The position numbers and the translations under genes were made by a program. Positions 20,411 through 30,693 of a stretch of DNA of 64,000 nucleotides are shown here, one piece after another (the stretch's first letter is position 1; the number at the start of each line of letters is the position of its first letter). Under the pieces are notes generated by a model, which did not search any database, was not told the DNA's origin, and was given only the letters and a program-made list of their open reading frames with translations. Origin of the DNA: Pseudomonas sp. TH41 (GTDB lineage: Bacteria > Pseudomonadota > Gammaproteobacteria > Pseudomonadales > Pseudomonadaceae); contig NZ_JAEKFH010000003.1 in the NCBI RefSeq assembly GCF_016650695.1, positions 2,562,001 to 2,626,000 on the forward strand, written 5' to 3'.

Positions 20411-22594
20411 TCAATCCTCGCTCGTATCCTTGATCAGATGCGCCGCCAACGTGCGCAACGGCCCCAACTGCCGGCAGATCAACGCCAACTGCGTCTGCAC
20501 CAACCGTTGGCCTTCATCGATTTCATCCGGCATCTGTTCCAGCGCGTTGGCCAGTGCCTCTTCCTCGTCGCTCTGAATCGCAATCGGCAGTTTGCTCGCC
20601 AGGCCTTGGGCGATTTCATCGATGCTGGCGGCCAGTTTCACTCCGGCGCCGTCAATCAAGTGCTCGCGCACGTCCGGCGGTAGCTGGGTTTCCCGGTGTG
20701 CGCCCAGACCCGACAAGTAGCTGAGCAACGTATGCGACAGCACCAGGAAGCGGAATCCGACGTCTGCTTCCTTACGGAAATGCCCCGGCTCCATCAGCAT
20801 GTTGGCCAGCGTCGTCGACAGCGCGGCATCGGCGTTGTGGGCGTTACGCCGGGCTAGACGATAGGCCAGGTCGTCGCTTTTGCCAGCGGCGTATTGCTGC
20901 ATGATTTGGCGCAGGTAGATGCTGTTACAGGTCAGGGTGTTGGCCAGCACTTTGTTCAAGCGCCGACCCTGCCAGTCCGGCAGGAAAAAGAACACCGCCA
21001 GCCCCGCGATCAGACTGCCCAGCAAGGTGTCGAGCAGCCGTGGCAGGAACAGTCCGTATCCGTCGCCTACCTGGTTGAAGCAGAACAGTATCATCAGGGT
21101 GATCGCGGCCGTGGCCAGGGTGTAGCGCGTGGTGCGGTTGATAAAGAACACCACCCCGGCGGCAATCGCGAAGCACGACTGGACCACCGGGTTCGGGAAC
21201 AGATCGAACAACGCCCAGGCCGCGGTCAGGCCGATGGCGGTGCCGATGATCCGTTGGCCGAGTTTGCGTCGCGTGGCACCGTAGTTCGGTTGGCAGACGA
21301 ACAGGGTGGTGAGGACGATCCAGTAACCCTGGGACGGGTGGATCAAATGCACCATCGCGTAGCCGATGCTCAAGGCCAGGGGCAAGCGCAGGGCATGCCG
21401 GAACAGCAACGAAGTGGGCGTCAGTTGGGTGCGCAGGCGCATCCAGACATCCTTGAGGTTGCGCGGTGAGCGGTCGAGCAAACTGCTGTCGGTGGCATCG
21501 GCCAGGGTGTCGGGGTTGCTGGCATCGCTGAGCAAGCGGTCGAGTGTTGCAAGGTTGGCGGCCAGTGCTCGCAATGACCGTAGCAAGCCGCGCCAGGCCG
21601 GGTTGCTCTGAATGCGCAGGTGTTCGAGGGAAGCATGCAGATCGCCCAATGCTTCGGCGAAGCTTGCGTCATAGATGAATGGCTGGCGCATCTGAATCGA
21701 TTCGGCCAGCGCGCGGCAGGCCTTGCCTTGCTGACGCAGCAGACGCTGGCAGCGGAACAGCACGTCGCTGTGGAAGAACGCCTCGGCCAGCGCGTTGTAA
21801 GGATAGTGCGAGGAACTGGCGCGCTCGTGGATGTCCTGGGCGAGGAAGTACAACTTCAGATAGCGGCTGACTTTCGAACCTGGCCGACCGTTGCCGACCC
21901 GATGCAGGATGATTTCCTTGGCCGCGTTCAGTGCGGCGACCACCCGACCGTTCTGCTGGGCCAGTTCCAGGCGGCGCGCCTCTACGTCTATCTGTCGGAT
22001 CGGCTCGAACAGCGACGATTTCAATTTCAGGTAATAACCCAGCTCGCGGAACAGGCGCGCCAGGCTCTGCTGCACCGGCTGGTTGGAAAACAGCGCTTGC
22101 CACACCACCGAGAGCAAGCCGTACCAGGCCGCGCCGGCCACCAGCAGCACGGGCTCATGCCAGAAATCGGTCACCTCGCCACCGCGCTGGTCCACGCCGA
22201 TCACGGTGTACACCGACAGAATCAACGTCGCCGAAGCAATCGCGCCATAGCGCTCTCCGAGGGCGCCGAGCATGGTCAGGCCAAAACTGGCCAAGGCCAG
22301 GGCGATGATAAAGATTATGGGGTAGGGGAAGAGCAATTCGACCGAGAGCGCGGCGACGCTGAAGCACACCAGCGTCACGGCCAGCGCGTTGAGGCGGCCC
22401 TGCCAACTGTCGTCGGTTTCAGCCAGGGCGCTGGCAATGATCCCGAGGAATAACGGGATCAACAACCCCATTTCATCCTGATACCAACAGACCGCCATGG
22501 TGCCGGTCAGGGCGATGAACACCCGCACGCTGTAGCTGAATTTATCCAGCGCCCAAAGGCGACGCAGAGACTGACGAAACGGGGTCGATGGCAT
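20411..22594 (-). CDS. FUSC-family inner-membrane protein (YccS/YhfK-like)
   Basis: A 727-residue protein with two blocks of membrane segments (about 20-160 and 400-520) separated by a long soluble region and followed by a soluble C-terminal domain, which is the FUSC/YccS layout. Signatures include TGTMAVCWYQDEMGLLIPLFLGI early and HPSQGYWIVLTTLFVCQPNYGATRRKLGQRIIGT in the second block. Members are putative efflux pumps, including fusaric-acid resistance and the aromatic-acid exporter AaeB; the substrate here is unknown. GGAAGG lies about 10 bases before the ATG. No periplasmic adaptor gene is next to it, which favours the YccS type. Confidence 0.88.
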   Translation of the reverse strand: MPSTPFRQSLRRLWALDKFSYSVRVFIALTGTMAVCWYQDEMGLLIPLFLGIIASALAETDDSWQGRLNALAVTLVCFSVAALSVELLFPYPIIFIIALALASFGLTMLGALGERYGAIASATLILSVYTVIGVDQRGGEVTDFWHEPVLLVAGAAWYGLLSVVWQALFSNQPVQQSLARLFRELGYYLKLKSSLFEPIRQIDVEARRLELAQQNGRVVAALNAAKEIILHRVGNGRPGSKVSRYLKLYFLAQDIHERASSSHYPYNALAEAFFHSDVLFRCQRLLRQQGKACRALAESIQMRQPFIYDASFAEALGDLHASLEHLRIQSNPAWRGLLRSLRALAANLATLDRLLSDASNPDTLADATDSSLLDRSPRNLKDVWMRLRTQLTPTSLLFRHALRLPLALSIGYAMVHLIHPSQGYWIVLTTLFVCQPNYGATRRKLGQRIIGTAIGLTAAWALFDLFPNPVVQSCFAIAAGVVFFINRTTRYTLATAAITLMILFCFNQVGDGYGLFLPRLLDTLLGSLIAGLAVFFFLPDWQGRRLNKVLANTLTCNSIYLRQIMQQYAAGKSDDLAYRLARRNAHNADAALSTTLANMLMEPGHFRKEADVGFRFLVLSHTLLSYLSGLGAHRETQLPPDVREHLIDGAGVKLAASIDEIAQGLASKLPIAIQSDEEEALANALEQMPDEIDEGQRLVQTQLALICRQLGPLRTLAAHLIKDTSED

Positions 22595-22734
22595 GAAGTG
22601 TGAAGGCCTTCCGAGGCAATGACGCTAAATTGAGCCAGTAATGACGTCGACGCAATGGCGCCGATCACATCTGACAGCAAAATCTGTTCCTTCCCTGTGG
22701 AGAACACTGGCCTCCTCACCTTGAAATGCAATCA

Positions 22735-22804
22735 CCTGTAGGAGCTGCCGAAGGCTGCGATCTTTTTTAAGATCAAAAGATCGCAGCCTGCGGCAGCTCC
22801 TACA
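22735..22804. repeat. Palindromic REP pair, family A, opposite arm orientation
   Basis: CCTGTAGGAGCTGCCGAAGG precedes CTGCGATCTTTT, then AAAAGATCGCAGCCTGCGGC and AGCTCCTACACG. Here the GATC ends face inward and the GTAGGAG ends outward, the reverse of most family A pairs in the window. Confidence 0.85.
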
Positions 22805-22818
22805 CGGGGGCGGTGCGG

Positions 22819-23997
22819 TCAGACGTATTGTGCGGCGGCGTAACCGGAGGCCCAGGCCCACTGGAAGTTGAAGCCGCCCAGGTGCCCGGTGACGTCGAGC
22901 ACTTCGCCGATGAAATACAGGCCAGGGCTTTTCAGTGATTCCATGGTCTTGGACGACACTTCGTTAGTGTCGACGCCACCCAGGGTCACTTCTGCGGTGC
23001 GGTAGCCTTCGGTGCCGGCCGGTACGACTTTCCAGCTCGCCAGTTTTTCGGCGATGTCGGCAATTTCCCCGTGGGTGTATTGCTTCATCGGTTTGGAAGC
23101 GAACCAATTATCCGCCAGCAAGTTGGCCATCTTCTTGGTGAAGATTTCCCCCAGCAGGGTTTTCAACTCACTGTTCGGACGTTCGGCTTGCTGCTGTTGC
23201 AGCCAGCTCGGCACGTCGTGGTCCGGCATCAAGTTAATCTCGACCGTGTCGCCGGATTCCCAGAACGAAGAAATCTGCAAAATCGCCGGGCCACTGAGGC
23301 CGCGATGAGTGAATAGAATGTTCTCGCGAAAGCTCTGATCGTTGCAGCTCACCAGGCAATCTACCGACGTTCCGGACAACTCGGTGCAAAGCTCCTTGAG
23401 CTGATCGGTGATGGTGAACGGCACCAGCCCGGCGCGTGTCGGCAGCAGATCGTGGCCGAACTGCCTGGCAACCTGATAACCGAAACCGGTGGCGCCCAAG
23501 GTCGGAATCGACAGGCCGCCGGTGGCGATCACCAGCGATTCACAGGTGATCTGGCCCAGCGTGGTGTCCAGCAGGTAGCCGCTTTCGAGCTTCTCGATGG
23601 TCTGGATCGAGGTGTCCAGGTGCAGGCTGACGCCCACCTGATCGCACTCGTTGAGCAGCATCTCAAGGATGTCGCTGGATTTGTTATCGCAGAACAACTG
23701 CCCGAGTTTTTTTTCGTGGTACGGCACGCCGTGTTTGGCGACCATGCCGATGAAATCCCACTGGGTATAGCGCGCCAGTGCGGATTTGCAGAAGTGTTCG
23801 TTGCGCGAGAGAAAATTGCCCGGTTCGGTGTACATATTGGTGAAATTGCAGCGACCACCGCCCGACATCAGGATTTTCTTGCCGGCCTTGTTCGCATGGT
23901 CGAGCAACATCACTTTGCGCCCGCGCCCGGCGGCGGTCAGTGCACACATTAAACCGGCGGCGCCAGCGCCAATGATCACGACTTCGGTAGAGCGCAA
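22819..23997 (-). CDS. HI0933/YhiN-like flavoprotein (NAD(P)/FAD-dependent oxidoreductase)
   Basis: About 392 residues. The N-terminal Rossmann motif EVVIIGAGAAGLMCALTAAGRG binds FAD, and the family signature GKKILMSGGGRCNFTN follows. The C-terminal GVDTNEVSSKTMESLKSPGLYFIGEVLDVTGHLGGFNFQWAWASGY is strongly conserved in HI0933-like proteins. The start is a TTG at 23997 with GAGG 6 bases upstream; no ATG fits, and another TTG lies 18 bases further out. The reaction is not established for the family. It is a single gene between two repeats. Confidence 0.88.
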   Translation of the reverse strand: MRSTEVVIIGAGAAGLMCALTAAGRGRKVMLLDHANKAGKKILMSGGGRCNFTNMYTEPGNFLSRNEHFCKSALARYTQWDFIGMVAKHGVPYHEKKLGQLFCDNKSSDILEMLLNECDQVGVSLHLDTSIQTIEKLESGYLLDTTLGQITCESLVIATGGLSIPTLGATGFGYQVARQFGHDLLPTRAGLVPFTITDQLKELCTELSGTSVDCLVSCNDQSFRENILFTHRGLSGPAILQISSFWESGDTVEINLMPDHDVPSWLQQQQAERPNSELKTLLGEIFTKKMANLLADNWFASKPMKQYTHGEIADIAEKLASWKVVPAGTEGYRTAEVTLGGVDTNEVSSKTMESLKSPGLYFIGEVLDVTGHLGGFNFQWAWASGYAAAQYV

Positions 23998-24034
23998 AAC
24001 GGTGTCCTCACACAAGTCTCAGAACGGTTTCGGT

Positions 24035-24139
24035 CCTTGTAGGAGCGAGCTTGCTCGCGAAGGACGTTAACGATAATGCGGGTAACCTGGCTCAACGCGG
24101 TGAGCTCAGGTTTTTCGCGAGCAAGCTCGCTCCTACAGG
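24035..24139. repeat. Palindromic REP pair, family B
   Basis: TTGTAGGAGCGAGCTTGCTC and the mirrored GAGCAAGCTCGCTCCTACA with a spacer holding GACGTTAACGATAATGCGGG. It separates dbpA from the flavoprotein gene. Confidence 0.87.
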
Positions 24140-24152
24140 GGCGCTGGTGTTC

Positions 24153-25538
<1,386 letters not shown>

Positions 25539-25620
25539 GGGACTGGCCTGCAAAACAAAATGTCGCGCAGTGTACCAGCCTCTGGCCACTTACCTCGAAA
25601 GTTCTGGACGAACGCAAAAC

Positions 25621-25757
25621 CTGTGGCGAGGGGATTTATCCCCGTTGGGGTGCGTAGCGCCCCTTGGATCTGCCGCCTCGGTGGTTCAGATTGATCGCAT
25701 TTCACCTTCTCAGGATTGCTGCGCAATCCAACGGGGATAAATTCCCTCGCCACAGAT
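25621..25757. repeat. Palindromic repeat, family C (CTGTGGCGAGGGGATTTATC)
   Basis: CTGTGGCGAGGGGATTTATC at the left is mirrored by GATAAATTCCCTCGCCACAG at the right. Inside lie CCCCGTTGGG and CCAACGGGG. It is a different repeat family from A and B; a second copy is at 34387. Confidence 0.85.
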
Positions 25758-25782
25758 AAATCCTTCACAACAATTGCCCGGC

Positions 25783-27210
25783 TCAGTGTTCGATGTGTTG
25801 TTCGGGACTTCTAACACGCCGTCCGTCTTCCCGCGAGAGCTGGGAGAAGATCGTCGCGGCCAGCATCGCCATGACGCCAACGGTGACGAAAGTCAGCTGG
25901 AATGCGCCCAAAACTGTGTCGACGCCGTCGTTGCCGACTTCTGCGGTGAAGCCGCCGAGCAACGCACCGGCGCAGGCAACGCCGAGACTCAGGGACAATT
26001 GCGCGACCACCGACAGCAGGCTGTTGCCGCTGCTGGCGCTGGCGTCGTCGAGATCGATGAGCGTAACGGTGTTCATCGCCGTGAACTGCAAGGAGTTGAT
26101 CGCCCCCAGAATCGACAGCATTACCAACAGCAGCCAATATGGCGTTTGTTCGGTGACCAGGCCCATGCTCGCCAGCATGAGTCCCAGCGCCAGCGTGTTG
26201 CCGGTCAGCACGATTCGGTAGCCCAATCGCTCGATCAACGGTCGCGCGACGGACTTGGCGACCATCGCCGCAGCGGCCAGCGGCAGCATGCTCATCCCGG
26301 CCTGGGACGGTGAATAACCCAGCGCTACTTGCAGCAGCAATGGCACGAGGAACGGCAGTGCGCCGCTGCCCAAACGGGCGAACAAGTTGCCGAGGATCCC
26401 CACGGCAAAGGTTCGGGTCTTGAACAGTGAGGGCGCGAACAGCGGATTTTCGATGTGTCCGGCCCGCAGCCAATACGCCGCCAGACACGCCATGCCGCCG
26501 AACAGCAACAACATCACCCGCAAGTGCGGCAGGTGCAGTTCGCCGAGGCCTTCCATGGCGATGGTGATCAGCACCATCGCCGCGCCAAACAGTAGAAAGC
26601 CCAGGCTGTCGAAGCGCGTGCGTTCACTGCCGCGCAGGTCGGGGATGAACTTCCACACGGCGTAGCACCCGACGGCGCCGACCGGCAGGTTGATCAGGAA
26701 GATCCAGTGCCAGGTCAGGTATTGCACCATCCAGCCGCCCATGGTCGGGCCGATCAAGGGGCCGAGAAGACCGGGGATGGTGATGAAGCCCATGATTCGC
26801 ACCAGTTCCGAGCGCGGGTAGGCGCGTAGCACCACGAGTCGACCGACCGGCAGCATCAGCGCACCGCCCAGACCTTGAATCACACGAGCGCCGATCAGTA
26901 GGCTGAGTGTGTTCGACAACGCACAGAGCAGCGAGCCGATGCTGAACAGCAGGATCGCGCCGAAGAAGATTTTCTTGGTGCCAAAACGGTCAGCGATCCA
27001 GCCCGAGGCCGGGATCAGCAACGCGACGGTGAGCATGTAGGCAATGATCACGCCTTGCATGCGCAATGGGTCTTCCGCCAAGTCGCGAGCCATGGCCGGG
27101 AGGGCGGTGTTAAGGATCGTCCCGTCGAGGGACTGCATGAAGAAGGCAATGGCAACGACCCACGGCACCCAGCGGGCGGTGAGAGCGTCGAGAGGTTGGC
27201 GGTTGGGCAT
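25783..27210 (-). CDS. MFS multidrug transporter, DHA2 (14-TM) family, MdtD-like
   Basis: A 475-residue protein beginning MPNRQPLDALTARWVPWVVA with about 14 hydrophobic segments. It carries the MFS loop motif GWIADRFGTKKIFF and the drug:H+ antiporter motif GARVIQGLGGALMLPVGRLVV. The DHA2-typical GPTMGGWMVQYLTWHWIFLINLPVG follows. The start at 27210 is preceded by AAGGGG; an upstream in-frame start would add 8 residues. Family membership is certain; the substrate range is not predictable. No adaptor, TolC or regulator gene is adjacent. Confidence 0.9.
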   Translation of the reverse strand: MPNRQPLDALTARWVPWVVAIAFFMQSLDGTILNTALPAMARDLAEDPLRMQGVIIAYMLTVALLIPASGWIADRFGTKKIFFGAILLFSIGSLLCALSNTLSLLIGARVIQGLGGALMLPVGRLVVLRAYPRSELVRIMGFITIPGLLGPLIGPTMGGWMVQYLTWHWIFLINLPVGAVGCYAVWKFIPDLRGSERTRFDSLGFLLFGAAMVLITIAMEGLGELHLPHLRVMLLLFGGMACLAAYWLRAGHIENPLFAPSLFKTRTFAVGILGNLFARLGSGALPFLVPLLLQVALGYSPSQAGMSMLPLAAAAMVAKSVARPLIERLGYRIVLTGNTLALGLMLASMGLVTEQTPYWLLLVMLSILGAINSLQFTAMNTVTLIDLDDASASSGNSLLSVVAQLSLSLGVACAGALLGGFTAEVGNDGVDTVLGAFQLTFVTVGVMAMLAATIFSQLSREDGRRVRSPEQHIEH

Positions 27211-27243
27211 GGGACCCCTTGTCAGTGTGAGCATTACACCAAT

Positions 27244-27330
27244 CCTGTAGGAGCGAGCTTGCTCGCGATGGAGTGTCAGTCGACGTCAATATGGCTGACA
27301 CACCATCGCGAGCAAGCTCGCTCCTACAGG
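27244..27330. repeat. Palindromic REP pair, family B
   Basis: CCTGTAGGAGCGAGCTTGCT and the mirrored AGCAAGCTCGCTCCTACAGG, with a spacer containing GTCAGTCGACGTCAATATGGC. Confidence 0.87.
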
Positions 27331-27342
27331 GATATGCGTGTT

Positions 27343-28680
27343 TTACAGCGTAAGGGTCAGTCGGTTGATCAGCGCGCCCGGCAACAACGCCGAGGCAGTC
27401 GCCCGCTGACTGTAGGTGCTGGCGGACAACAGCAACTCGCGTTCTTCGGTCAGCGCCTCCAACTGCGAACCCAGCAAACTGTAGGCACTGTCATCAAAGC
27501 GCATGGTGCTCACCGGCGCCTGGATCTCGCCGTTCTCGACCCAGAAGGTCGCAAACCGCGTCATGCCGGTCAGGCGTGCGGCCGGTTGGTCCGAGTAGTT
27601 CAGGTACCACAGATTGCTGATGTACAAACCCGTGCCCAGCTGCTTGAGAATCTCGGCATCGGGCAAGGTGCCGGCCGCCATGTTCAATGCGCTTGGCATT
27701 TCACCGCCACTGGCGCCGTTGGCCGTCAGGCCATATTCGGCGGCGCTGCGTGAACTGACCATTTGCGCGCCGGCTTTACCGTTAACAATTAGCCCCAAAT
27801 CACTGCGTGGGTAACCTTCGCCGGAAAACGCCGGGCTTAACGACCCACTGACTTTTTCATCCAGCGAGACCAACGGGCTGAACGAGCTGTCACCCGCGTA
27901 GAGCTTCTGCAGCGGACTGTTTTTGCTGGCAATCGACTGCGCAGAAAAACCGCCCCAGCCCAACATGTCCATGATTTCGCCCAGAGCTGCCGGCGCCAGA
28001 TAGGCGCGGTATTGACCCGGCGCCAAGGTGCGTTGCGGTCTACCCAGAAACGCGAGCTGCTCGCGCGCCTGCGCAAAGCGCTTGGCAAACCCTTCGCTGC
28101 TCCAATCGTGCCCGGCGTAGCTGGCTTTTACGGCCTGGCCGTTTTCATGAAACAGACTGAAGTCGAAGTTGAAGCTGTTCGCCTGGTGCCAGCCGAACGC
28201 GCCCGAAGAGCTGGCGAAACCGCGACTGATCGGGCCAGCGGCGTAGAAACCCACCAGATCCAGCCCTTCAGCGGCGTGGCTGATTTCAGCGATCACCTGC
28301 TCGGTGTCCGGCAGCGGATGTTCCTGCACGTTCTTGCTCTGCCAGCCGTTGTAGTTGAGCAACAGGTACGGGTCCGGTGGCAGCAATGGCAGGGTTTCAC
28401 GCAACTGTTGCAGGCCTTCGGCCAGCCGCTGAAGGTCAACTTCAGGGTCGCCTGCCAGCGTGATGTTGAGGTCGGCATGGCGGCCATCGTTGATCAGCTT
28501 CAAACCGATGCTTGCCTGTTGCACCTGACCGGCCTGTCGAACCTTGGCGTGATTGAAGCGCACGAAGGCCGACGACTCGGCGGCGTAGCTGAGGGTGAAC
28601 TGTTCCGGTTCGCGAATCGCGTCGCGCAACCCGTTGACCAAGGCCTTGAACGCATCGGCCTGACTTTTCGACGTACTCAT
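27343..28680 (-). CDS. TldE/PmbA-type subunit of a TldD/TldE protease pair
   Basis: A 445-residue protein of the TldD/PmbA superfamily with the conserved C-terminal half (SPLVSLDEKVSGSLSPAFSGEGYPRSDLGLIVNGKAG, then NLWYLNYSDQPAARLTGMTRFATFWVENGEI). It lacks the HExxxH zinc motif, as expected for the non-catalytic TldE-like partner. It overlaps the preceding gene by one base (TGATG), so the two are translationally coupled and probably form a complex. TldD/TldE complexes degrade unfolded peptides and mature microcin B17 and CcdA in E. coli. Here no peptide precursor gene is visible nearby. Confidence 0.85.
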   Translation of the reverse strand: MSTSKSQADAFKALVNGLRDAIREPEQFTLSYAAESSAFVRFNHAKVRQAGQVQQASIGLKLINDGRHADLNITLAGDPEVDLQRLAEGLQQLRETLPLLPPDPYLLLNYNGWQSKNVQEHPLPDTEQVIAEISHAAEGLDLVGFYAAGPISRGFASSSGAFGWHQANSFNFDFSLFHENGQAVKASYAGHDWSSEGFAKRFAQAREQLAFLGRPQRTLAPGQYRAYLAPAALGEIMDMLGWGGFSAQSIASKNSPLQKLYAGDSSFSPLVSLDEKVSGSLSPAFSGEGYPRSDLGLIVNGKAGAQMVSSRSAAEYGLTANGASGGEMPSALNMAAGTLPDAEILKQLGTGLYISNLWYLNYSDQPAARLTGMTRFATFWVENGEIQAPVSTMRFDDSAYSLLGSQLEALTEERELLLSASTYSQRATASALLPGALINRLTLTL

Positions 28681-30122
28681 CAGGCGTCTCCCCCAAACAC
28701 ATCAACGTTGCTGAACACGCAGGCGGGCGACGCGTGGCCGACGCGAATCACCTGATTCGGTTCACCCTTGCCGCAGTTCGGTGTGCCCAGGACCTTGAAG
28801 GTGCTGGCATCGCCGACGGCGCTGAGGCTTTTCCAGAATTGCGCGGAAATCGCCCGGTAGTTGGGGTTTTTCACCACGCCTTTGAGTTCGCCGTTTTCGA
28901 TCAGTTGAGCCCATTCGCAACCGAACTGGAATTTGTTGCGCGCATCGTCGATGGACCATGAGCGGTTGGTCGACATCATGATTCCATGTTCGATGTTGCC
29001 GATCAGTTGCGCTAGCGGCTGATCCCCGGGTTCGATATTGAGGTTGGCCATGCGGTCGATTGGCGGACGGTTCCAGCCGCAGGCCCGGCTGTTGGCGACG
29101 CCGTCCATGCCGGCACGGAATTGCGACAGCGCACCGCCCAGTGGACGCAACAACAAACCTTCGCGAATCAGGAATTGCTTGCTTGCAGCGGTGCCGTCGT
29201 CGTCATGACCGTAGCTGGCAAGCTGCTCGGGAATGTCCGGATCGAACGTCACGTTGAGGAGTTTGGAGCCGTATTGCAGGCTGCCGAAATCTTCGGCTTT
29301 GACGAAACTGGTGCCGGCGTAATTGCGTTCGTCGCCGAGGATGCGATCCAGTTCCAGCGGGTGGCCGATGGATTCGTGGATCTGCAGCATCATCTGATCG
29401 GGCATCAGCAGCAGGTCGCGTGGGCCTTGCGGGGTGTTCGGCGCCAGCAGCAATTGCAGCGCTTGATCGGCGACTGTCGGACCGGCACCGACCAGGCCGC
29501 AACGGCTGATCACATCGGCACCGCCCTGCTGGCCAAAGTTCTCGCGGCCCAGGCTACGCGTCTGGCTGTCGTTACCGTCGTAGGCGGTGACGTCCAGGCC
29601 CGGATAGACGAAACGTTGGGCCTGACGCAACTCGGCGCCGGCACTGTTGAGGTAGATCTGCTCAACGTGAGTGATGCCGATGCTGACTTGCCAGTTCACC
29701 AGTCGCTCGTCTTTGGGTATCGCAGCAGACTCGGCACCAAGCAGTTGGTAGCAGTCGCTCAGGGACGGGAAGGGCTGGTCGATGTTCGGTGAAATGTAGT
29801 CGGCGCGATCGCTGGACACGGCATGCTCGCGCAGGTCGAGCAAGGCATGGGGTTTGAGCTGTCTTGCTTGTAGTTCGGCACGCTCGAGGGCGGCTTGCAG
29901 GCCCTGCGCGGACAGGTCGTTGGTCGCGGCGTAGGCTTCGACACCGTTGACTCGAACGGTCAGCATCGCACCTTCGTCACGGCTAAAACTCGGAGGTTCG
30001 GCAACATTCTTGCGCACCGACAGGTACTGGCCGGACTCGCGCACATAACGCAGCGAAAAGAATTCAGCGCCCGTGCGCAAGGCAGCGAAACGCTGCTTGA
30101 GCTGGGGGTGGAAATCGAACAT
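28680..30122 (-). CDS. TldD-type metalloprotease subunit
   Basis: A 480-residue TldD/PmbA family protein. The zinc motif HESIGH (HExxxH) lies at residues 249-254, followed by LELDRILGDERNYAGTSF, and the C-terminal MSTNRSWSIDDARNKFQFGCEWAQLIENGE carries the conserved cysteine. This is the catalytic partner of the gene it overlaps. The start has a perfect GGAGG site. It lies downstream of the oxygenase-azlCD operon on the same strand, across a 226-base gap with a degenerate repeat arm, so co-transcription is doubtful. Confidence 0.88.
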   Translation of the reverse strand: MFDFHPQLKQRFAALRTGAEFFSLRYVRESGQYLSVRKNVAEPPSFSRDEGAMLTVRVNGVEAYAATNDLSAQGLQAALERAELQARQLKPHALLDLREHAVSSDRADYISPNIDQPFPSLSDCYQLLGAESAAIPKDERLVNWQVSIGITHVEQIYLNSAGAELRQAQRFVYPGLDVTAYDGNDSQTRSLGRENFGQQGGADVISRCGLVGAGPTVADQALQLLLAPNTPQGPRDLLLMPDQMMLQIHESIGHPLELDRILGDERNYAGTSFVKAEDFGSLQYGSKLLNVTFDPDIPEQLASYGHDDDGTAASKQFLIREGLLLRPLGGALSQFRAGMDGVANSRACGWNRPPIDRMANLNIEPGDQPLAQLIGNIEHGIMMSTNRSWSIDDARNKFQFGCEWAQLIENGELKGVVKNPNYRAISAQFWKSLSAVGDASTFKVLGTPNCGKGEPNQVIRVGHASPACVFSNVDVFGGDA

Positions 30123-30348
30123 TCGGGAACCTCCTTGGAATGGAGTGGGGGGTGTAGCGGTGTTGCGAATGGGGAGGTGAAACGTTTGCGTGGCGCTAGA
30201 TTAGGCTTGTGCGGGGGGAAGGATCAAGCGTGGAGCTGTGTAGGTAAGGATTACATAGTGCGCAGGGCGCGTTGGCTGATGATTGAAGTTCGCGAACCCC
30301 CATGGAGGCTTGCTCGCGATCTATCCTCTTGTCAGACAAAGACTGCTT

Positions 30349-30693
30349 TCAACCGTTCAGATAGACGAACGCTACCAGATAAATGAATAGGCTTGCAAAG
30401 AAAGCAGGCAGGATTTTCTTTGTTTTGGCGACCGCGATGAAGGTGCCCATAAGCAAGGACAGCTTCAGCGCATCCAGCATTTTAAACTGCTGTATCAGTG
30501 TTAGCGCATCCATCTTGTTGAACGCGGTGTCGTAAATGATGACCCCCAACATAGCTTGCGCGCTGTAGCTGATAAACCGATAAAAGGAGCCTTGGGTCTG
30601 GGTGAGTGCAGTGCTGTTTTTGAAGGCAAAAGGCAAGGCACGAAATGCAAAGGCGGTAAGGGCGGAAAATGCGATAAGAAGCCAGATTGTCAT
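30349..30693 (-). CDS. azlD: AzlD-type small subunit of an amino-acid exporter
   Basis: A 114-residue protein with four hydrophobic segments (MTIWLLIAFSALTAFAFRALPF at the start; ILPAFFASLFIYLVAFVYL at the end), matching AzlD/YgaH. AzlD pairs with AzlC to export branched-chain or other amino acids. Its ATG overlaps the AzlC stop (ATGA), so it is translationally coupled. The local GC content is visibly lower than in flanking genes. The cargo is probably the product of the coupled oxygenase (inference). Confidence 0.85.
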   Translation of the reverse strand: MTIWLLIAFSALTAFAFRALPFAFKNSTALTQTQGSFYRFISYSAQAMLGVIIYDTAFNKMDALTLIQQFKMLDALKLSLLMGTFIAVAKTKKILPAFFASLFIYLVAFVYLNG

